A DNA stretch of 64,000 nt from Fluctibacter corallii (GCF_025751585.1 NZ_JAOWKX010000002.1:465662-529661); one strand, 5' to 3'; counted from the stretch's first letter, positions 7,592 through 17,011 are shown. Notes: generated from the sequence alone by a model not told the origin. Made by a program: numbers and translations.

Positions 7592-10033
7592 TTAAAAGTA
7601 ACCGCGGATGCCGAGCGAGAGTCGTCTTCCGGGTCTTGGAGCGATGTCTTTTAAGAAGGAGCTATGTACACGTGCTTCTGTATCGGTAAGGTTTTCACCC
7701 TTGAGGTAAATAGAGATGTCCTGATCTGATATGGCAAGCTGATAGGCGATGACCGCATCGACAAGGGTATAACCGTCTGTTGTTGATTCTTCGGCTGCCG
7801 TGCGTGATTGATTTTGATATCGAGTAACATCAATGTGCGCACTAAGTTGTGTGTCTTCATAGCTGAACTGGCTACCAAAACGCAGTGGCGGTGTGCGTGG
7901 CAGATTTCCACCGTCTTGACGTCTGGCGCGAACGAAGTCTGAAAACAGTGTGGCTTTTATTGTATCTGTTACTTGCCAGCCGAATTGCGCTTCAAACCCA
8001 TGTAAAATGACATCATCTGTATGGAAAAGGTAGATGGGTAGTTCGTCACTGTGTGAATCGTGGTCTGAGGAAGGCTCGGCAGAAGGCTCGGCTGAAAGCT
8101 CGGCAGAATGTGCGTGAGAATGGTCGTGTCCACTTTCTGCAAATAAGCCTGTAGCTGACTGATAGTAGTAATTGTCGATGCGATTATAGAATGCGTTTAA
8201 AACAAACCCAAAGTCTCCTTGGGTCTTACGAAAGGTCAGATCTATATTGTTGGCTGTTTCTAAGTTAATCACACTGTCGGTCAGACCAAAATGGGCGTGC
8301 TCTTCATCGTTATGAATAGCAAACATGGCACCCACTTCATAACTTCCTGTGCCGATATGTGGACCAAAAGATAATAGCTCAGAGGCCGTTGGCGCACGCT
8401 CAGATCGCGATATCGATAAGCCCAAATTGTAACCAGGCAAATAGTCCCAAACTAAGCCCGCCGAGAAGGTAACGGGTGTAAATGTTTGGTCTACGCTAAA
8501 AACGCGGGTTATGGTGTTTTCGTCAGAATGACCATGTTGGTCATGATTCTGTGAAGTGGATTCATTATGATCGTGTGCGTCAATGTCAGGCAGTAACACA
8601 TTGTCTGCGGTGAGAGAAACGCGTTCTATACGCGCACCTACTTGTACCAATACTTTATCAAAGTGTTTCTCTTCCATTAGGGCGAGTGCTAGCGTTTTTG
8701 CTTCCGAGGGCGGGGTAAAGGCCTCTTCACCTTGAGCTGCAATCTCGCTGTGCTTAAGATGAACACTTACGCCACCATTCCAATGCAAAAAAGGAGAATG
8801 CAGGAGATCGACTTTTAATTCATGCGTATCGTTTTCAAATAACGTTCCCACTTCATTGTTTTCTAATTCGGCATGTTCGTAGTGCGTCATTCCGCCTCGC
8901 AGATTGACTTTACTAATCCACGTGTTATCCAGTTCAAATTCTCCCTGCACCTGTATGCGGGATTGTTCTAAATCAGCGAAAACCGGAATGCCTTCGTTGC
9001 CATGACTATGGCCTGGTATCCCATATTGACGATTAAATAATTCGATTGATGCCCCAACATAACCATTTTCAAGCAGGTAGCTCGAACCGAGGGTGACGCC
9101 TTTTGCTTCCTCTGCGCTGTTTTTGACAATGAATTGGTGATTGTCATTTTGCTCGTTATGCTCAGCTTCGGGTGAGACTGGCACTTTGTAGTCGCCCGTT
9201 TCTCGCCAATGGCCGTCTGCATATAGGGCGATGTCAGATATGCCTGTTGTTATGTTGAATGAGGCCTGATTTCGTGAATTCACTGGCGTAGTGCCTAACG
9301 ACCACTCACCACGGGTGGTGTTATCTGTGGGTACCCGTTCATCTACTACGTTCACGACACCACCTACAGCGCCACTGCCATAAAACAACGTTGCAGGCCC
9401 TCTTAGCACTTCGATTTGACGCGCTGTCGATGCTTCTGTGGCTACCGCGTGGTCGGGACCAACGCGTGAAACATCGCTGGTATCAAGCCCATTTTGAGCG
9501 ATCATGACGCGAGGGCCACTAAGGCCTCGAATAATCGGGGTACTGGCAACATTCGCGTGAAAATTTGTGTTAACGCCAGCAATTTTTTCTAAACTGTCGC
9601 CTAATGTGGCAGCTTGCTGCCGGCGAAGAGAATCTCCACTGATTACACTAACGGGAGCAGCCGATTCCATGACGGACATGTGTATCGGTGTTGCAACAAC
9701 ATCGACTACCTCAATGGGCGAGCGCAAAAGTGTAATGTTGACGTGTTTACGTTCGTTAGCACCTAGCGTCAGGTCACGGTGTTGGTGAGCAAATCCTTGT
9801 GCTGAAAAATGAAGTTCAGTATTACCTGCCTGCAAATCTGTTATTACGAATTTACCACGACGATCCGTTTTTATTTTGCTACTTGTTCCCTCAACTTCAA
9901 TGTGGGCGCCAGCAATGCCTTCACCTTTTTGGTTAAGTACCACACCTTCAATTGTTTGTGCCAATGTACTTGTGGATAAAAGCACCGATACGATCGCCGC
10001 GATGGGCGAAACATTTGGCAAAGCTTTGTACAT
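7592..10033 (-). CDS. ZnuD-like TonB-dependent zinc receptor
   Basis: The chosen start gives MYKALPNVSP and a signal peptide ending near TLA-QT; GGAG lies six bases upstream. A longer frame starting at 10105 is rejected because its extra residues (LIQYNIT twice) are the translated tandem Zur boxes. After a carboxypeptidase-regulatory-like domain (~20-100) come the plug (VIRGLSGPRVMIAQNG, LRGPATLFYGSGAVGG) and a ~600-residue barrel ending LSLGIRGYF. Two surface-loop regions are His-rich (HDHNESTSQNHDQHGH and GHDHSHAHSAE), typical of ZnuD, which binds zinc at the cell surface. Length (813 residues) is normal for the family. It is divergent from the zur operon and sits upstream of the AztD-like gene. 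Confidence 0.88.
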   Translation of the reverse strand: MYKALPNVSPIAAIVSVLLSTSTLAQTIEGVVLNQKGEGIAGAHIEVEGTSSKIKTDRRGKFVITDLQAGNTELHFSAQGFAHQHRDLTLGANERKHVNITLLRSPIEVVDVVATPIHMSVMESAAPVSVISGDSLRRQQAATLGDSLEKIAGVNTNFHANVASTPIIRGLSGPRVMIAQNGLDTSDVSRVGPDHAVATEASTARQIEVLRGPATLFYGSGAVGGVVNVVDERVPTDNTTRGEWSLGTTPVNSRNQASFNITTGISDIALYADGHWRETGDYKVPVSPEAEHNEQNDNHQFIVKNSAEEAKGVTLGSSYLLENGYVGASIELFNRQYGIPGHSHGNEGIPVFADLEQSRIQVQGEFELDNTWISKVNLRGGMTHYEHAELENNEVGTLFENDTHELKVDLLHSPFLHWNGGVSVHLKHSEIAAQGEEAFTPPSEAKTLALALMEEKHFDKVLVQVGARIERVSLTADNVLLPDIDAHDHNESTSQNHDQHGHSDENTITRVFSVDQTFTPVTFSAGLVWDYLPGYNLGLSISRSERAPTASELLSFGPHIGTGSYEVGAMFAIHNDEEHAHFGLTDSVINLETANNIDLTFRKTQGDFGFVLNAFYNRIDNYYYQSATGLFAESGHDHSHAHSAELSAEPSAEPSSDHDSHSDELPIYLFHTDDVILHGFEAQFGWQVTDTIKATLFSDFVRARRQDGGNLPRTPPLRFGSQFSYEDTQLSAHIDVTRYQNQSRTAAEESTTDGYTLVDAVIAYQLAISDQDISIYLKGENLTDTEARVHSSFLKDIAPRPGRRLSLGIRGYF

Positions 10034-10045
10034 CTCCCTCTCCAT

Positions 10046-10095
10046 TGTAATGTTATATTGTATCAATTTCGGTGTGATGTTATATTGTATCAATT
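10046..10095. promoter_or_regulatory. Two tandem Zur boxes
   Basis: Two copies of ATGTTATATTGTATCAATT occur at about 10049-10068 and 10077-10095, 28 bases apart. They resemble the gammaproteobacterial Zur operator (GAAATGTTATA-N-TATAACATTTC). They lie between the zinc receptor (minus) and the small gene plus zur (plus), so zinc-loaded Zur could repress both directions. No experimental binding is implied; the call comes from motif similarity plus context. Confidence 0.82.
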
Positions 10096-10154
10096 GAAAG
10101 ATCAAATCTGTTTCGTGGAAAATGTAAGAGACTATTTATTAAGGGGATTGGGCG

Positions 10155-10346
10155 ATGGATTTAAGAATTAAAGGGGTGTTTTGTAGAGGAAAGCTTAGCA
10201 CAGCTGAAAACACCACCGTACAAATACACACGCAGGTTCAAAGAGCGCTTTATGCATTGCCAGAAGACAATCATGCCGATTGGACTGACTCGATTCGCCA
10301 AGTTGTGAATCGCCAGCCATCTGAAAACGCGATATTAACGTGTTAA
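10155..10346 (+). CDS. Small hypothetical protein upstream of zur
   Basis: This 63-residue frame starts with ATG about ten bases after AAGGGG and ends 2 bp before the zur ATG, so it could be translated and coupled with zur. The product has no recognisable domain, signal peptide or metal motif; two Cys residues (near positions 10 and 63) are present. It is placed directly behind the Zur boxes. It may equally be leader sequence without a product. I cannot assign a function. Confidence 0.4.
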   Translation: MDLRIKGVFCRGKLSTAENTTVQIHTQVQRALYALPEDNHADWTDSIRQVVNRQPSENAILTC

Positions 10347-10348
10347 CC

Positions 10349-10879
10349 ATGAAGCAAGAGAAAATGCGCCAAGCGTTAAGTGCAGCAAAGCATCGGTGTG
10401 ATGAGATGAGTAAAAAGCTCACTCAAAAGCGCATGCAAATATTAGAGGTACTGTTAGAAGGTTCTCGTCCAATGTCCGCGTATGAATTGACGGATGCATA
10501 TAATGACGTGGCCGAACACCCGATTAAGGCCATGTCGGTTTATCGAATTTTGGATTTTTTGGTGTCTGTACAGCTGGTGCATCATCTGCGATCTGCGAAT
10601 AAATTTATGGCGTGTAACCTCACTCATGGGTCACACATACACCAATTGTCATTTTTTCTAATTTGCACATGTTGCCAACGCGTCGAGGAAACAGAAGCAT
10701 CGCAAAATATTGTAGATGCGCTGCGTCAACATATCGATAACACGCAATTTTCACTGATGAACTCACAGTTTGAGTTAACAGGGCTGTGCCGCCAGTGCCA
10801 ACAAAAGCGAACAGAGGGCACAAACGATTCAATCCGTTGTAGCAGGCTAGCCCCTGATACAACCAATGAGTCAAGCTGA
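10349..10879 (+). CDS. zur: Zur, zinc uptake regulator (Fur family)
   Basis: The 176-residue protein has the Fur-family layout: an N-terminal winged helix (~25-95; LTQKRMQILEVLLE, MSVYRILDFLV) and a C-terminal dimerisation domain with the structural-zinc cysteines in ICTCCQRVEE and GLCRQCQ. The segment THGSHIHQLSFFLICTCC matches the Zur-type regulatory-metal region better than Fur. The ATG at 10349 is preferred to the GTG nine bases upstream. Zinc-loaded Zur represses uptake genes; here the tandem boxes, TonB receptor, MerC-domain gene and zinc-independent folE2 around it make the identification strong. The C-terminal tail (after ~160) is longer than usual and low in conserved residues. Confidence 0.9.
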   Translation: MKQEKMRQALSAAKHRCDEMSKKLTQKRMQILEVLLEGSRPMSAYELTDAYNDVAEHPIKAMSVYRILDFLVSVQLVHHLRSANKFMACNLTHGSHIHQLSFFLICTCCQRVEETEASQNIVDALRQHIDNTQFSLMNSQFELTGLCRQCQQKRTEGTNDSIRCSRLAPDTTNESS

Positions 10880-10953
10880 ACATCCATGCACTTTTCTACT
10901 TTACGTCAAACCCAATAATTGCCTCATTCTTGAGGCTTAGCAAAGGAATCACT

Positions 10954-11364
10954 ATGAGTACTCCCCAGAATATGACTGATAAACTCGCAATAGGACTATC
11001 TGCTTTATGCGCAATTCATTGCCTTGCCGTACCTTCTCTTCTTCTGCTCCTTCCAAGCTTAGCTGCAATGCAACTTGAGAACGAAGCGTTTCACTTTTGG
11101 ATGGTCTTGACGGTGGTACCCACGAGCGTTTTTGCCTTGGCAACGGGGTGTAAACTCCATCAACGCTTCCATTTAGTAGTAGCAGGAGGCGCGGGTTTGT
11201 TACTTCTTTTGGTGGCGTTGATGTTAGGAGAATCACTGATAGGTGAGGCGGGTGAAAAAACGCTTACCTTAGTGGGAGCTTTGCTCGTTGCGCTGAGTCA
11301 TTGGGCGAATATTCGTTTGTGTTATGCCCACCATCACCACTGCGCACAGTCTGATGCATGTTAA
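10954..11364 (+). CDS. MerC-domain membrane protein
   Basis: This 136-residue protein has four hydrophobic helices and the MerC signature around residues 15-25 (LCAIHCLAVP). The C-terminus is His/Cys-rich (CYAHHHHCAQSDAC). MerC proteins move mercuric ions, but stand-alone MerC-domain proteins within Zur regulons are thought to handle zinc. AAAGGA lies six bases before the ATG; the longer frame starting at 10930 has no ribosome binding site. It lies between zur and folE2 on the same strand and is probably part of that operon. A zinc-transport role is inferred from context. Confidence 0.8.
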   Translation: MSTPQNMTDKLAIGLSALCAIHCLAVPSLLLLLPSLAAMQLENEAFHFWMVLTVVPTSVFALATGCKLHQRFHLVVAGGAGLLLLLVALMLGESLIGEAGEKTLTLVGALLVALSHWANIRLCYAHHHHCAQSDAC

Positions 11365-11425
11365 ATGTATCCAATCAAATTTTCGACTGAACTATCAATT
11401 AACCCGAAAGGATCGCTACTGAACC

Positions 11426-12379
11426 ATGTCTAATTATTCACACATGCCTGATATTACCTCAGGATTGTTATCTCCTGTCGCATCACCACTACAATGGGTG
11501 GGAATGGAGAAAATTGCTGTACCAATACAATTGCTTTTATCTGAAGAAGAACGGGTGGCGTTGACTGCAAGCGCAGATGTGTTTGTCAGCTTAGATGACG
11601 AAAGTGCGAAGGGCATTCATATGTCTCGGTTGTACTTGCTGTTAAAGAACACGCTGCCAGTGCAGCCGTTAAATTCAGACATATTGGACACGCTTTTAGA
11701 TGCATTAATCGTGTCCCAACAAGGTTTGAGCCGTTCAGCAAAGTTAAGTTTGCAGTTTGATCTGACATTACGAAAGCCAGCAATGAAAAGTACCGAATTT
11801 GGGTTTCAAGTCTACCCAGTCTCTTTAACCTGTGAACGCGTAGAGGGTAAAACCACCTATTCACTGTCATTAACTATTCCATATTCAAGTACGTGTCCAT
11901 GTTCTGCCGCACTATCGCGCCAAGTATTAAAAGAAGCGATTGAACTTCAATTCACTGAAGAGACACTTTCTCTAGATGCGTTAACTCAGTGGATTGTGTC
12001 AGAGCAGGGCTCCATTGCCACGCCACATAGCCAACGATCTTATGCCTATATTTCGCTCGTTCTGGGTGATAGCGACCTTCCCAATATTTCTTCGTTAATT
12101 AAAGAGTTCGAAGAGATAATCGGTACACCAGTTCAAACGGCTGTTAAACGTGAAGATGAGCAAGCCTTTGCCAGGCTAAATGCAGAAAACTTAATGTTCT
12201 GTGAAGACGCTGCAAGGCGATTGAAATTTGCGCTAGAAGCGAATTCACACTACACAGATTACTGGTTTAAAGTTGAACATCAGGAAAGCTTACACGCGCA
12301 CAATGCGGTTGTGATTGACCAAAAATTTCCTGCAAGTAACAACAAGGTCAGTGAATCGCGAATTAGTAAAGGTATTTAG
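11426..12379 (+). CDS. folE2: GTP cyclohydrolase IB (zinc-independent), FolE2
   Basis: FolE2 converts GTP to dihydroneopterin triphosphate, the first step of folate and pterin synthesis. The 317-residue length and the motif STCPCSAALSRQ (~155-165), with the conserved active-site Cys, identify the COG1469 type IB enzyme. Further family regions include the N-terminal WVGMEKI and the C-terminal HYTDYWFKVEHQESLHAHNA. Unlike FolE, this enzyme does not need zinc and is typically induced by Zur when zinc is scarce, which fits its place behind zur and the MerC-domain gene. It overlaps the convergent DUF3299 gene by four bases. Confidence 0.92.
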   Translation: MSNYSHMPDITSGLLSPVASPLQWVGMEKIAVPIQLLLSEEERVALTASADVFVSLDDESAKGIHMSRLYLLLKNTLPVQPLNSDILDTLLDALIVSQQGLSRSAKLSLQFDLTLRKPAMKSTEFGFQVYPVSLTCERVEGKTTYSLSLTIPYSSTCPCSAALSRQVLKEAIELQFTEETLSLDALTQWIVSEQGSIATPHSQRSYAYISLVLGDSDLPNISSLIKEFEEIIGTPVQTAVKREDEQAFARLNAENLMFCEDAARRLKFALEANSHYTDYWFKVEHQESLHAHNAVVIDQKFPASNNKVSESRISKGI

Positions 12380-13017
12380 TGCTGTCTGAATGTATCCGGC
12401 GCTTCTTCATACGCGCGAACCTGGGTGGCATCTAAAATATACGCAGCTGTGCCAAGCGGGTCTTCGAACATGCCTTTACTGAGAATACCTTCGACAGTGT
12501 AGGCGTGTTCCATATCGTAATCGGAAATACTGCCGCTTAATCGAACATAAATTATTTGGTTCGGCGGTGGAGGCGGGTAGTGGATACACGCACCAAAGTA
12601 AGGAACGAGTAAAAAGCTTTGGGTGCTTCCTTCATCATTTACGTCGATTGGAACAATAAACCCTGAAATGGAGACCGACAAATCTAAGAGCTCATCCACT
12701 GTGTTGGTAGAGATCAAAGCAGCTTGATAATCAGCATCAGCGCTCCCACGTAGAGCGAGATCTAATTGTTCGTTGAACGTTTCAGGTTGATTGAGTTGGT
12801 ATTGGGTTATTAATGCTTTTTCTTTAGCTGGAATCAGTTCGTCCCAGCCTAATCTGCGCTGTTCCATTTTTGATACCAGTTCAAGTAATTGCTGATCATG
12901 AGTTTGATATAAAGATGAAGGAAGTGTGTGAGTCAGCTGTTCATGGACTTTTTTGGTAATTAAGCCCGCTAGTAAGACGATGAATAAGAAAGAGAAGGTA
13001 TACCGTAACGTGCGCAT
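12376..13017 (-). CDS. DUF3299 family protein
   Basis: The 213-residue protein starts with a single hydrophobic segment (FSFLFIVLLAGLI), suggesting export or membrane anchoring. The family signature is clear: GWDELIPAKEK, ISGFIVPIDV, and FLLVPYFGACIHYPPPPPNQ, whose Cys, His and proline run are nearly invariant in DUF3299. Function is unknown; relatives are often found with ABC transport or zinc-related genes. It converges on folE2 with a 4-bp overlap, and no clear ribosome binding site or operator was identified upstream. Confidence 0.82.
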   Translation of the reverse strand: MRTLRYTFSFLFIVLLAGLITKKVHEQLTHTLPSSLYQTHDQQLLELVSKMEQRRLGWDELIPAKEKALITQYQLNQPETFNEQLDLALRGSADADYQAALISTNTVDELLDLSVSISGFIVPIDVNDEGSTQSFLLVPYFGACIHYPPPPPNQIIYVRLSGSISDYDMEHAYTVEGILSKGMFEDPLGTAAYILDATQVRAYEEAPDTFRQH

Positions 13018-13326
13018 TTTTATGAATGAGTAATGTGTAATAGTTTTGGGGTTATTTAGCTTTTATGTTCTCACATGAAACCATAAAAGCTAGTGTTTGA
13101 TCGATGACTAACCAAATGTCGAGAGTTTATATAGTTGTTTGCTATATCTGGTATGAACAAAATTTATGCAGGTATAAAAAAGACCTCTCGTAAAATGTTA
13201 ACGACCATAGAACCGACGGATTGTTTGCGGTTAGAAGACAAGTTCCCATTGCGGCTGTGCTGTAACAAAGCAAAATATCCTGTAGTTTAGGGCTATGGTT
13301 TAACATTTTTATAGAGGAACTCAAAT
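13018..13326. other. Divergent intergenic region
   Basis: This AT-rich stretch separates the DUF3299 gene from the 1195-residue secreted protein and must hold both promoters. The right end has GAGGA eight bases before the ATG at 13327. I see no RNA gene, repeat or convincing Zur box. Confidence 0.5.
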
Positions 13327-16300
13327 ATGAGTAACACGTTTTGTGATAAACCTAATATCGGTAGATACAAGCGATACAAACTAAAAACCTTTTTAACGTC
13401 TTTTGCTATATCCTCTCTTTCTTGTGGCGTGTCAGCGTACGAAGGCGAGTTGCACGAACCCATTGTTCTTCCGCCGCCACCCGCGTTAGACATCACTGTA
13501 AAGCATATTAATCAAGGTGATTACACGGCCCCACACATTCCAGCGGTAAGAACTACCCGTGATGGTCGAATCGGGCTGTATATAAAGCGCCCCGGCGGCG
13601 GGAACTTGAGAAAGTTCGCAGTTTTGCGCCCAGAAGTCCTTGATAAACCCTTTGACACCTTACCTCCTGGTATTCCGTCATCATCATCTGGACAGCCCTT
13701 TGTTAGCGAAATTAAGATGAAGAACATCGGATTTAGTCATGGCGTCTCACACCACGTTGCACTATGTGAAGCTGACAATTCGGGGCCTGTTAATATCGAT
13801 GGCAAAGATGTCTATAACGTGCATGTCATTAGTGCTAAGTATAGCCCGTGGGAAGATGTGCTGGTCACCCACAACTTAGTCAACGATGAATGGCAACCCG
13901 TCTACTTTCGTTATCCTATCGACGAGAATGGCAATCGTATTTATCGCACTGATCATAGCGGAGAACCACTTACTAGAGAGGTAGGCGGAGAAGCCGTGTA
14001 CCGTCGTGATAATGAAGGGAATCTGATTTTAGTCAATAACCAACCTGTCCCAGTATACGAGCCTGGAACGGGCATGCAATTATACAGTAATGAAGTTGAA
14101 ATCACTGTGAGCAACCCGAAGTCAGTGGAGGCTGAGATTGAACATATACAAGTGATCGGTGATGCAGTGATTAGTGATGCGGTATTACCCAACGTATCTC
14201 GCTTTCTAGAACCTATGATGACGAGCGACGGTCAGCTACTTGTGTATCGTGTTTCTGAAGGCGGACGAACTCCTTTATATCATTGGCAGAAAGAAAATGG
14301 AGATAGTGTGTATGGTCAATACGATACAGTATACAGCTATCTCCCTAATGCGTGTGATATTAAGAATGTGAAAAAGCCGTTTCCTGTTGCTCATGCGCCA
14401 TTCGATAGCAATATTAATCAGAAATATGGCTTTGCTGCGCAGCAATTTAGAGATACAGAGGGTCACGTCATTGAAGATGGTGAAGAACTAAAAGGCACCT
14501 ATCCTTGGATTGATAGAGAGGGTCGAAACCTTTTCTTTACTGCGATAAATAGCCGTTTGTATTTTACAACACGTATGCGTTCAAAAACGACTCATGAACG
14601 GCAATATCAAAATTTTTCACGTTATTTGATTAGGTGCGAAGACCAAACCGATCACTGCCAAGGCCCTGGCGATGACAACAGCGTGCAAGGCGTGGTGGCC
14701 ATGGGCGCATGGACGCAAGGAAAAATGGTACTCTTAGATAGTAGCTTTGTTGACACTGATTATACAATTGGTGCGAATCAGGGATCACATAAAGAAATTC
14801 GTTTGTATAGGGATGGAGGTGCAGATATTTGGGAAAAAATTGGTGCTTCAAGAGACACCAATGCTGCCCATTTCCCTGAAAAAGGCGCCACAAACACGAC
14901 ATTTATTGATTCGCTAGAACATATCTTCAATTACAACCCATATATGTTCCCAGATACCCCCAACGATGTTGTTTGGCGTATGAGCACGGGGCGGGGCACA
15001 GGGGATGTTGCCTTTGATGATTACTTAAATAAACACAGTGTTATCGTTGCGAATATGAACGCGTCACTGACCCACAACACAGAGGAAGATTTTGGAGAAT
15101 ATGAAGCCACTGACAGGGCACAATACACGTCTGGTGATTGGGTGGTTGACGGTTATCCTGTCACTCACTTAATTAACACCGTAAACAGAGACCGTGGCTA
15201 TAGCCGCATGCGACACAATGACGGGTTTTTGAATCCTCATATGTCCGCGAGAACAGGGCTCGGGTTCGGCTATCTTAAACCACGTATTCAAAATGCAGCC
15301 ACGAATTCAGGAGTTCCAGCTTACGGGAAAACGTTTGGCAATATCCGAATTGAGCCAGTAGCAAAAGGCGGCATTGTGGGTAAGGGCTTATGGTTAGACG
15401 GGGAATCCGGCGTAACCTTTGAACTAAATGCGCCCTTGAACCAACAAGATGTGTACGTTGGTGTGTTTGTAGACCCAAGAGGACCACAACAGAATTCACA
15501 ACTCATTGAATTTCCGAATGAAACGCAATTAATGCTGTCTGACGATCATTTGGTGCTTGCAGGCACTAGAATGGATTTTAAACAGAGTAACGACAACGGA
15601 TTCGATTTTAGAGACATTGAGTGGCGTCACTTTGGCTTTCAATTTTACGCTCAGCCCGAACAACAAGGCTATCCTGTAGACGTGTTTATTAATGGGTTTC
15701 TCTTTAAACGCATCCATATTTCACAGCATCCGTTAACGTCAGGAAATATCGTTTTAGGCGCGCAGAATAACGGCGTGGCCGCGTGGGTTGATGAATTTAA
15801 AGTCATTGGACAGAAGCTTGACTATGAAAGCGCATGTAATCAAGCGCATGGCACTATGGTGAGCGTAAGTGCGTCTGAGAATAACAAAAAGTGGGTAGAT
15901 TATAGCAAAAATTATCCCGACGAGAGCCATGTCAGGCTATCTGAGCAATTAGACAAGCAGAATCAATATGTTTATTCCAGATACGCATGTTTACACAATT
16001 ATGAACGCAAAAATGGGCTGGCGCATGAGAAGCTTGCGTATCCTGATTTAGTCGCTCGTTCTGTCAGACAAGCGCTCCAATTCCCTGAAGGGCCATTGCT
16101 GTCAGACAAACCACGACCAGACTCTACGCAGAATGCGTTCTGCTTATCTTGTCATACTGATAGCCACGCCAATAGTGGTAATGTTATTGCCCGAACACTT
16201 TCAATACATGATGCACTGGGAGTTGATACGAGTATAAATGCGCCATTCGATGCGCGCAGACAACCGCTACAGCCAGAGAGTAAACTATTGGGTAGTATTA

Positions 16301-16914
16301 ACAACCTTGATTGGGACGATTGCAATGCAAGTGAAATTATTCACGAGCATGGTCAGTTTTGGGTAGACTTCTGTCAATTATTAAGCAGTGAAGCGCTTGA
16401 GAAGGCGTCAGCTATCTCAGAAGATCAGCTGTATAGAGTTATCCATGCAACTAGCAAAGAAGCGATAAACATTCCCAATTGGCGTAGTTCTGGTCAGCAG
16501 GGACAACTTGTCACTCTTACAGATATCAATAGTTGTACAGACTTTGATTGTTCGTTTAGGTTTAAACGTGTAAACGACAATACGTTTGCCATTATTACCT
16601 CTGATAACCCTGAGGCTGCTGACAATGGTGGCCGTGGAGCACTGGGTGTTCTTGAGTTTAGATTCAACGATATAAGTATTGAGGATGATGTCAGTGGTTT
16701 CAGACTTCGACATAATCTCAGGTTACTTAGTAACTGCCCAAATCATGCATGCGAGTTTACGTTGTCGCCATTACAGGATAAGCCGAATCAGTTTAGATTG
16801 CGCTTTCAAGATGGGTTTGCATTAGCCAAGGCCAGTGATAATAACGGCTTACAGATTGTGCGAGAATCTGACTGCCAAAACCAAGCCTGTGACTTTATTG
16901 CTGAATCAAGATAA
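13327..16914 (+). CDS. Large secreted protein with LamG-like domain and one CxxCH motif
   Basis: I do not recognise the family. The 1195-residue product has an N-terminal export signal (FLTSFAISSLSCGVSA, ~22-37). The first ~600 residues include repeated short beta segments and EGRNLFFTAINSRLYFTTR, compatible with a propeller. Residues ~690-830 look like a concanavalin/LamG-type fold (GKGLWLDGESGVTF, WRHFGFQFYA, VDEFKVIGQK). A single CxxCH haem-binding motif (FCLSCHTDSH) lies near residue 939. The C-terminal ~130 residues contain several paired Cys. A surface or periplasmic protein with one c-type haem is possible, but the motif may also bind metal. The ATG is supported by GAGGA. It ends just before the left transposon repeat. 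Confidence 0.75.
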   Translation: MSNTFCDKPNIGRYKRYKLKTFLTSFAISSLSCGVSAYEGELHEPIVLPPPPALDITVKHINQGDYTAPHIPAVRTTRDGRIGLYIKRPGGGNLRKFAVLRPEVLDKPFDTLPPGIPSSSSGQPFVSEIKMKNIGFSHGVSHHVALCEADNSGPVNIDGKDVYNVHVISAKYSPWEDVLVTHNLVNDEWQPVYFRYPIDENGNRIYRTDHSGEPLTREVGGEAVYRRDNEGNLILVNNQPVPVYEPGTGMQLYSNEVEITVSNPKSVEAEIEHIQVIGDAVISDAVLPNVSRFLEPMMTSDGQLLVYRVSEGGRTPLYHWQKENGDSVYGQYDTVYSYLPNACDIKNVKKPFPVAHAPFDSNINQKYGFAAQQFRDTEGHVIEDGEELKGTYPWIDREGRNLFFTAINSRLYFTTRMRSKTTHERQYQNFSRYLIRCEDQTDHCQGPGDDNSVQGVVAMGAWTQGKMVLLDSSFVDTDYTIGANQGSHKEIRLYRDGGADIWEKIGASRDTNAAHFPEKGATNTTFIDSLEHIFNYNPYMFPDTPNDVVWRMSTGRGTGDVAFDDYLNKHSVIVANMNASLTHNTEEDFGEYEATDRAQYTSGDWVVDGYPVTHLINTVNRDRGYSRMRHNDGFLNPHMSARTGLGFGYLKPRIQNAATNSGVPAYGKTFGNIRIEPVAKGGIVGKGLWLDGESGVTFELNAPLNQQDVYVGVFVDPRGPQQNSQLIEFPNETQLMLSDDHLVLAGTRMDFKQSNDNGFDFRDIEWRHFGFQFYAQPEQQGYPVDVFINGFLFKRIHISQHPLTSGNIVLGAQNNGVAAWVDEFKVIGQKLDYESACNQAHGTMVSVSASENNKKWVDYSKNYPDESHVRLSEQLDKQNQYVYSRYACLHNYERKNGLAHEKLAYPDLVARSVRQALQFPEGPLLSDKPRPDSTQNAFCLSCHTDSHANSGNVIARTLSIHDALGVDTSINAPFDARRQPLQPESKLLGSINNLDWDDCNASEIIHEHGQFWVDFCQLLSSEALEKASAISEDQLYRVIHATSKEAINIPNWRSSGQQGQLVTLTDINSCTDFDCSFRFKRVNDNTFAIITSDNPEAADNGGRGALGVLEFRFNDISIEDDVSGFRLRHNLRLLSNCPNHACEFTLSPLQDKPNQFRLRFQDGFALAKASDNNGLQIVRESDCQNQACDFIAESR

Positions 16915-16948
16915 GTAAGTAATAAATTCAACGATGTAAATCGTAAGA

Positions 16949-16981
16949 GGCTAAATTACCGTTTAGGTCTCTAATTTACGA
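16949..16981. repeat. Left terminal inverted repeat
   Basis: This 33-bp sequence begins GGCTAAATTACCGTTTAGG. It matches the reverse complement of 31121-31153 at 31 of 33 positions, including the first 21 without a mismatch. The tnpA stop codon lies about 30 bp inside it, as is usual at a Tn3-family end. Confidence 0.85.
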
Positions 16982-17011
16982 CAAGTTCCCGTAACCTACT
17001 GTTTTATAGTG

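Noticed and set aside
10034..10105. N-terminal extension of the TonB receptor containing LIQYNIT twice
   Set aside because: It is the translation of the tandem Zur boxes; the ribosome binding site and signal peptide support the ATG at 10033.
16941..16948. Target-site duplication next to the left transposon end
   Set aside because: The five bases outside the left repeat (TAAGA) do not match those outside the right repeat (AAGTA).
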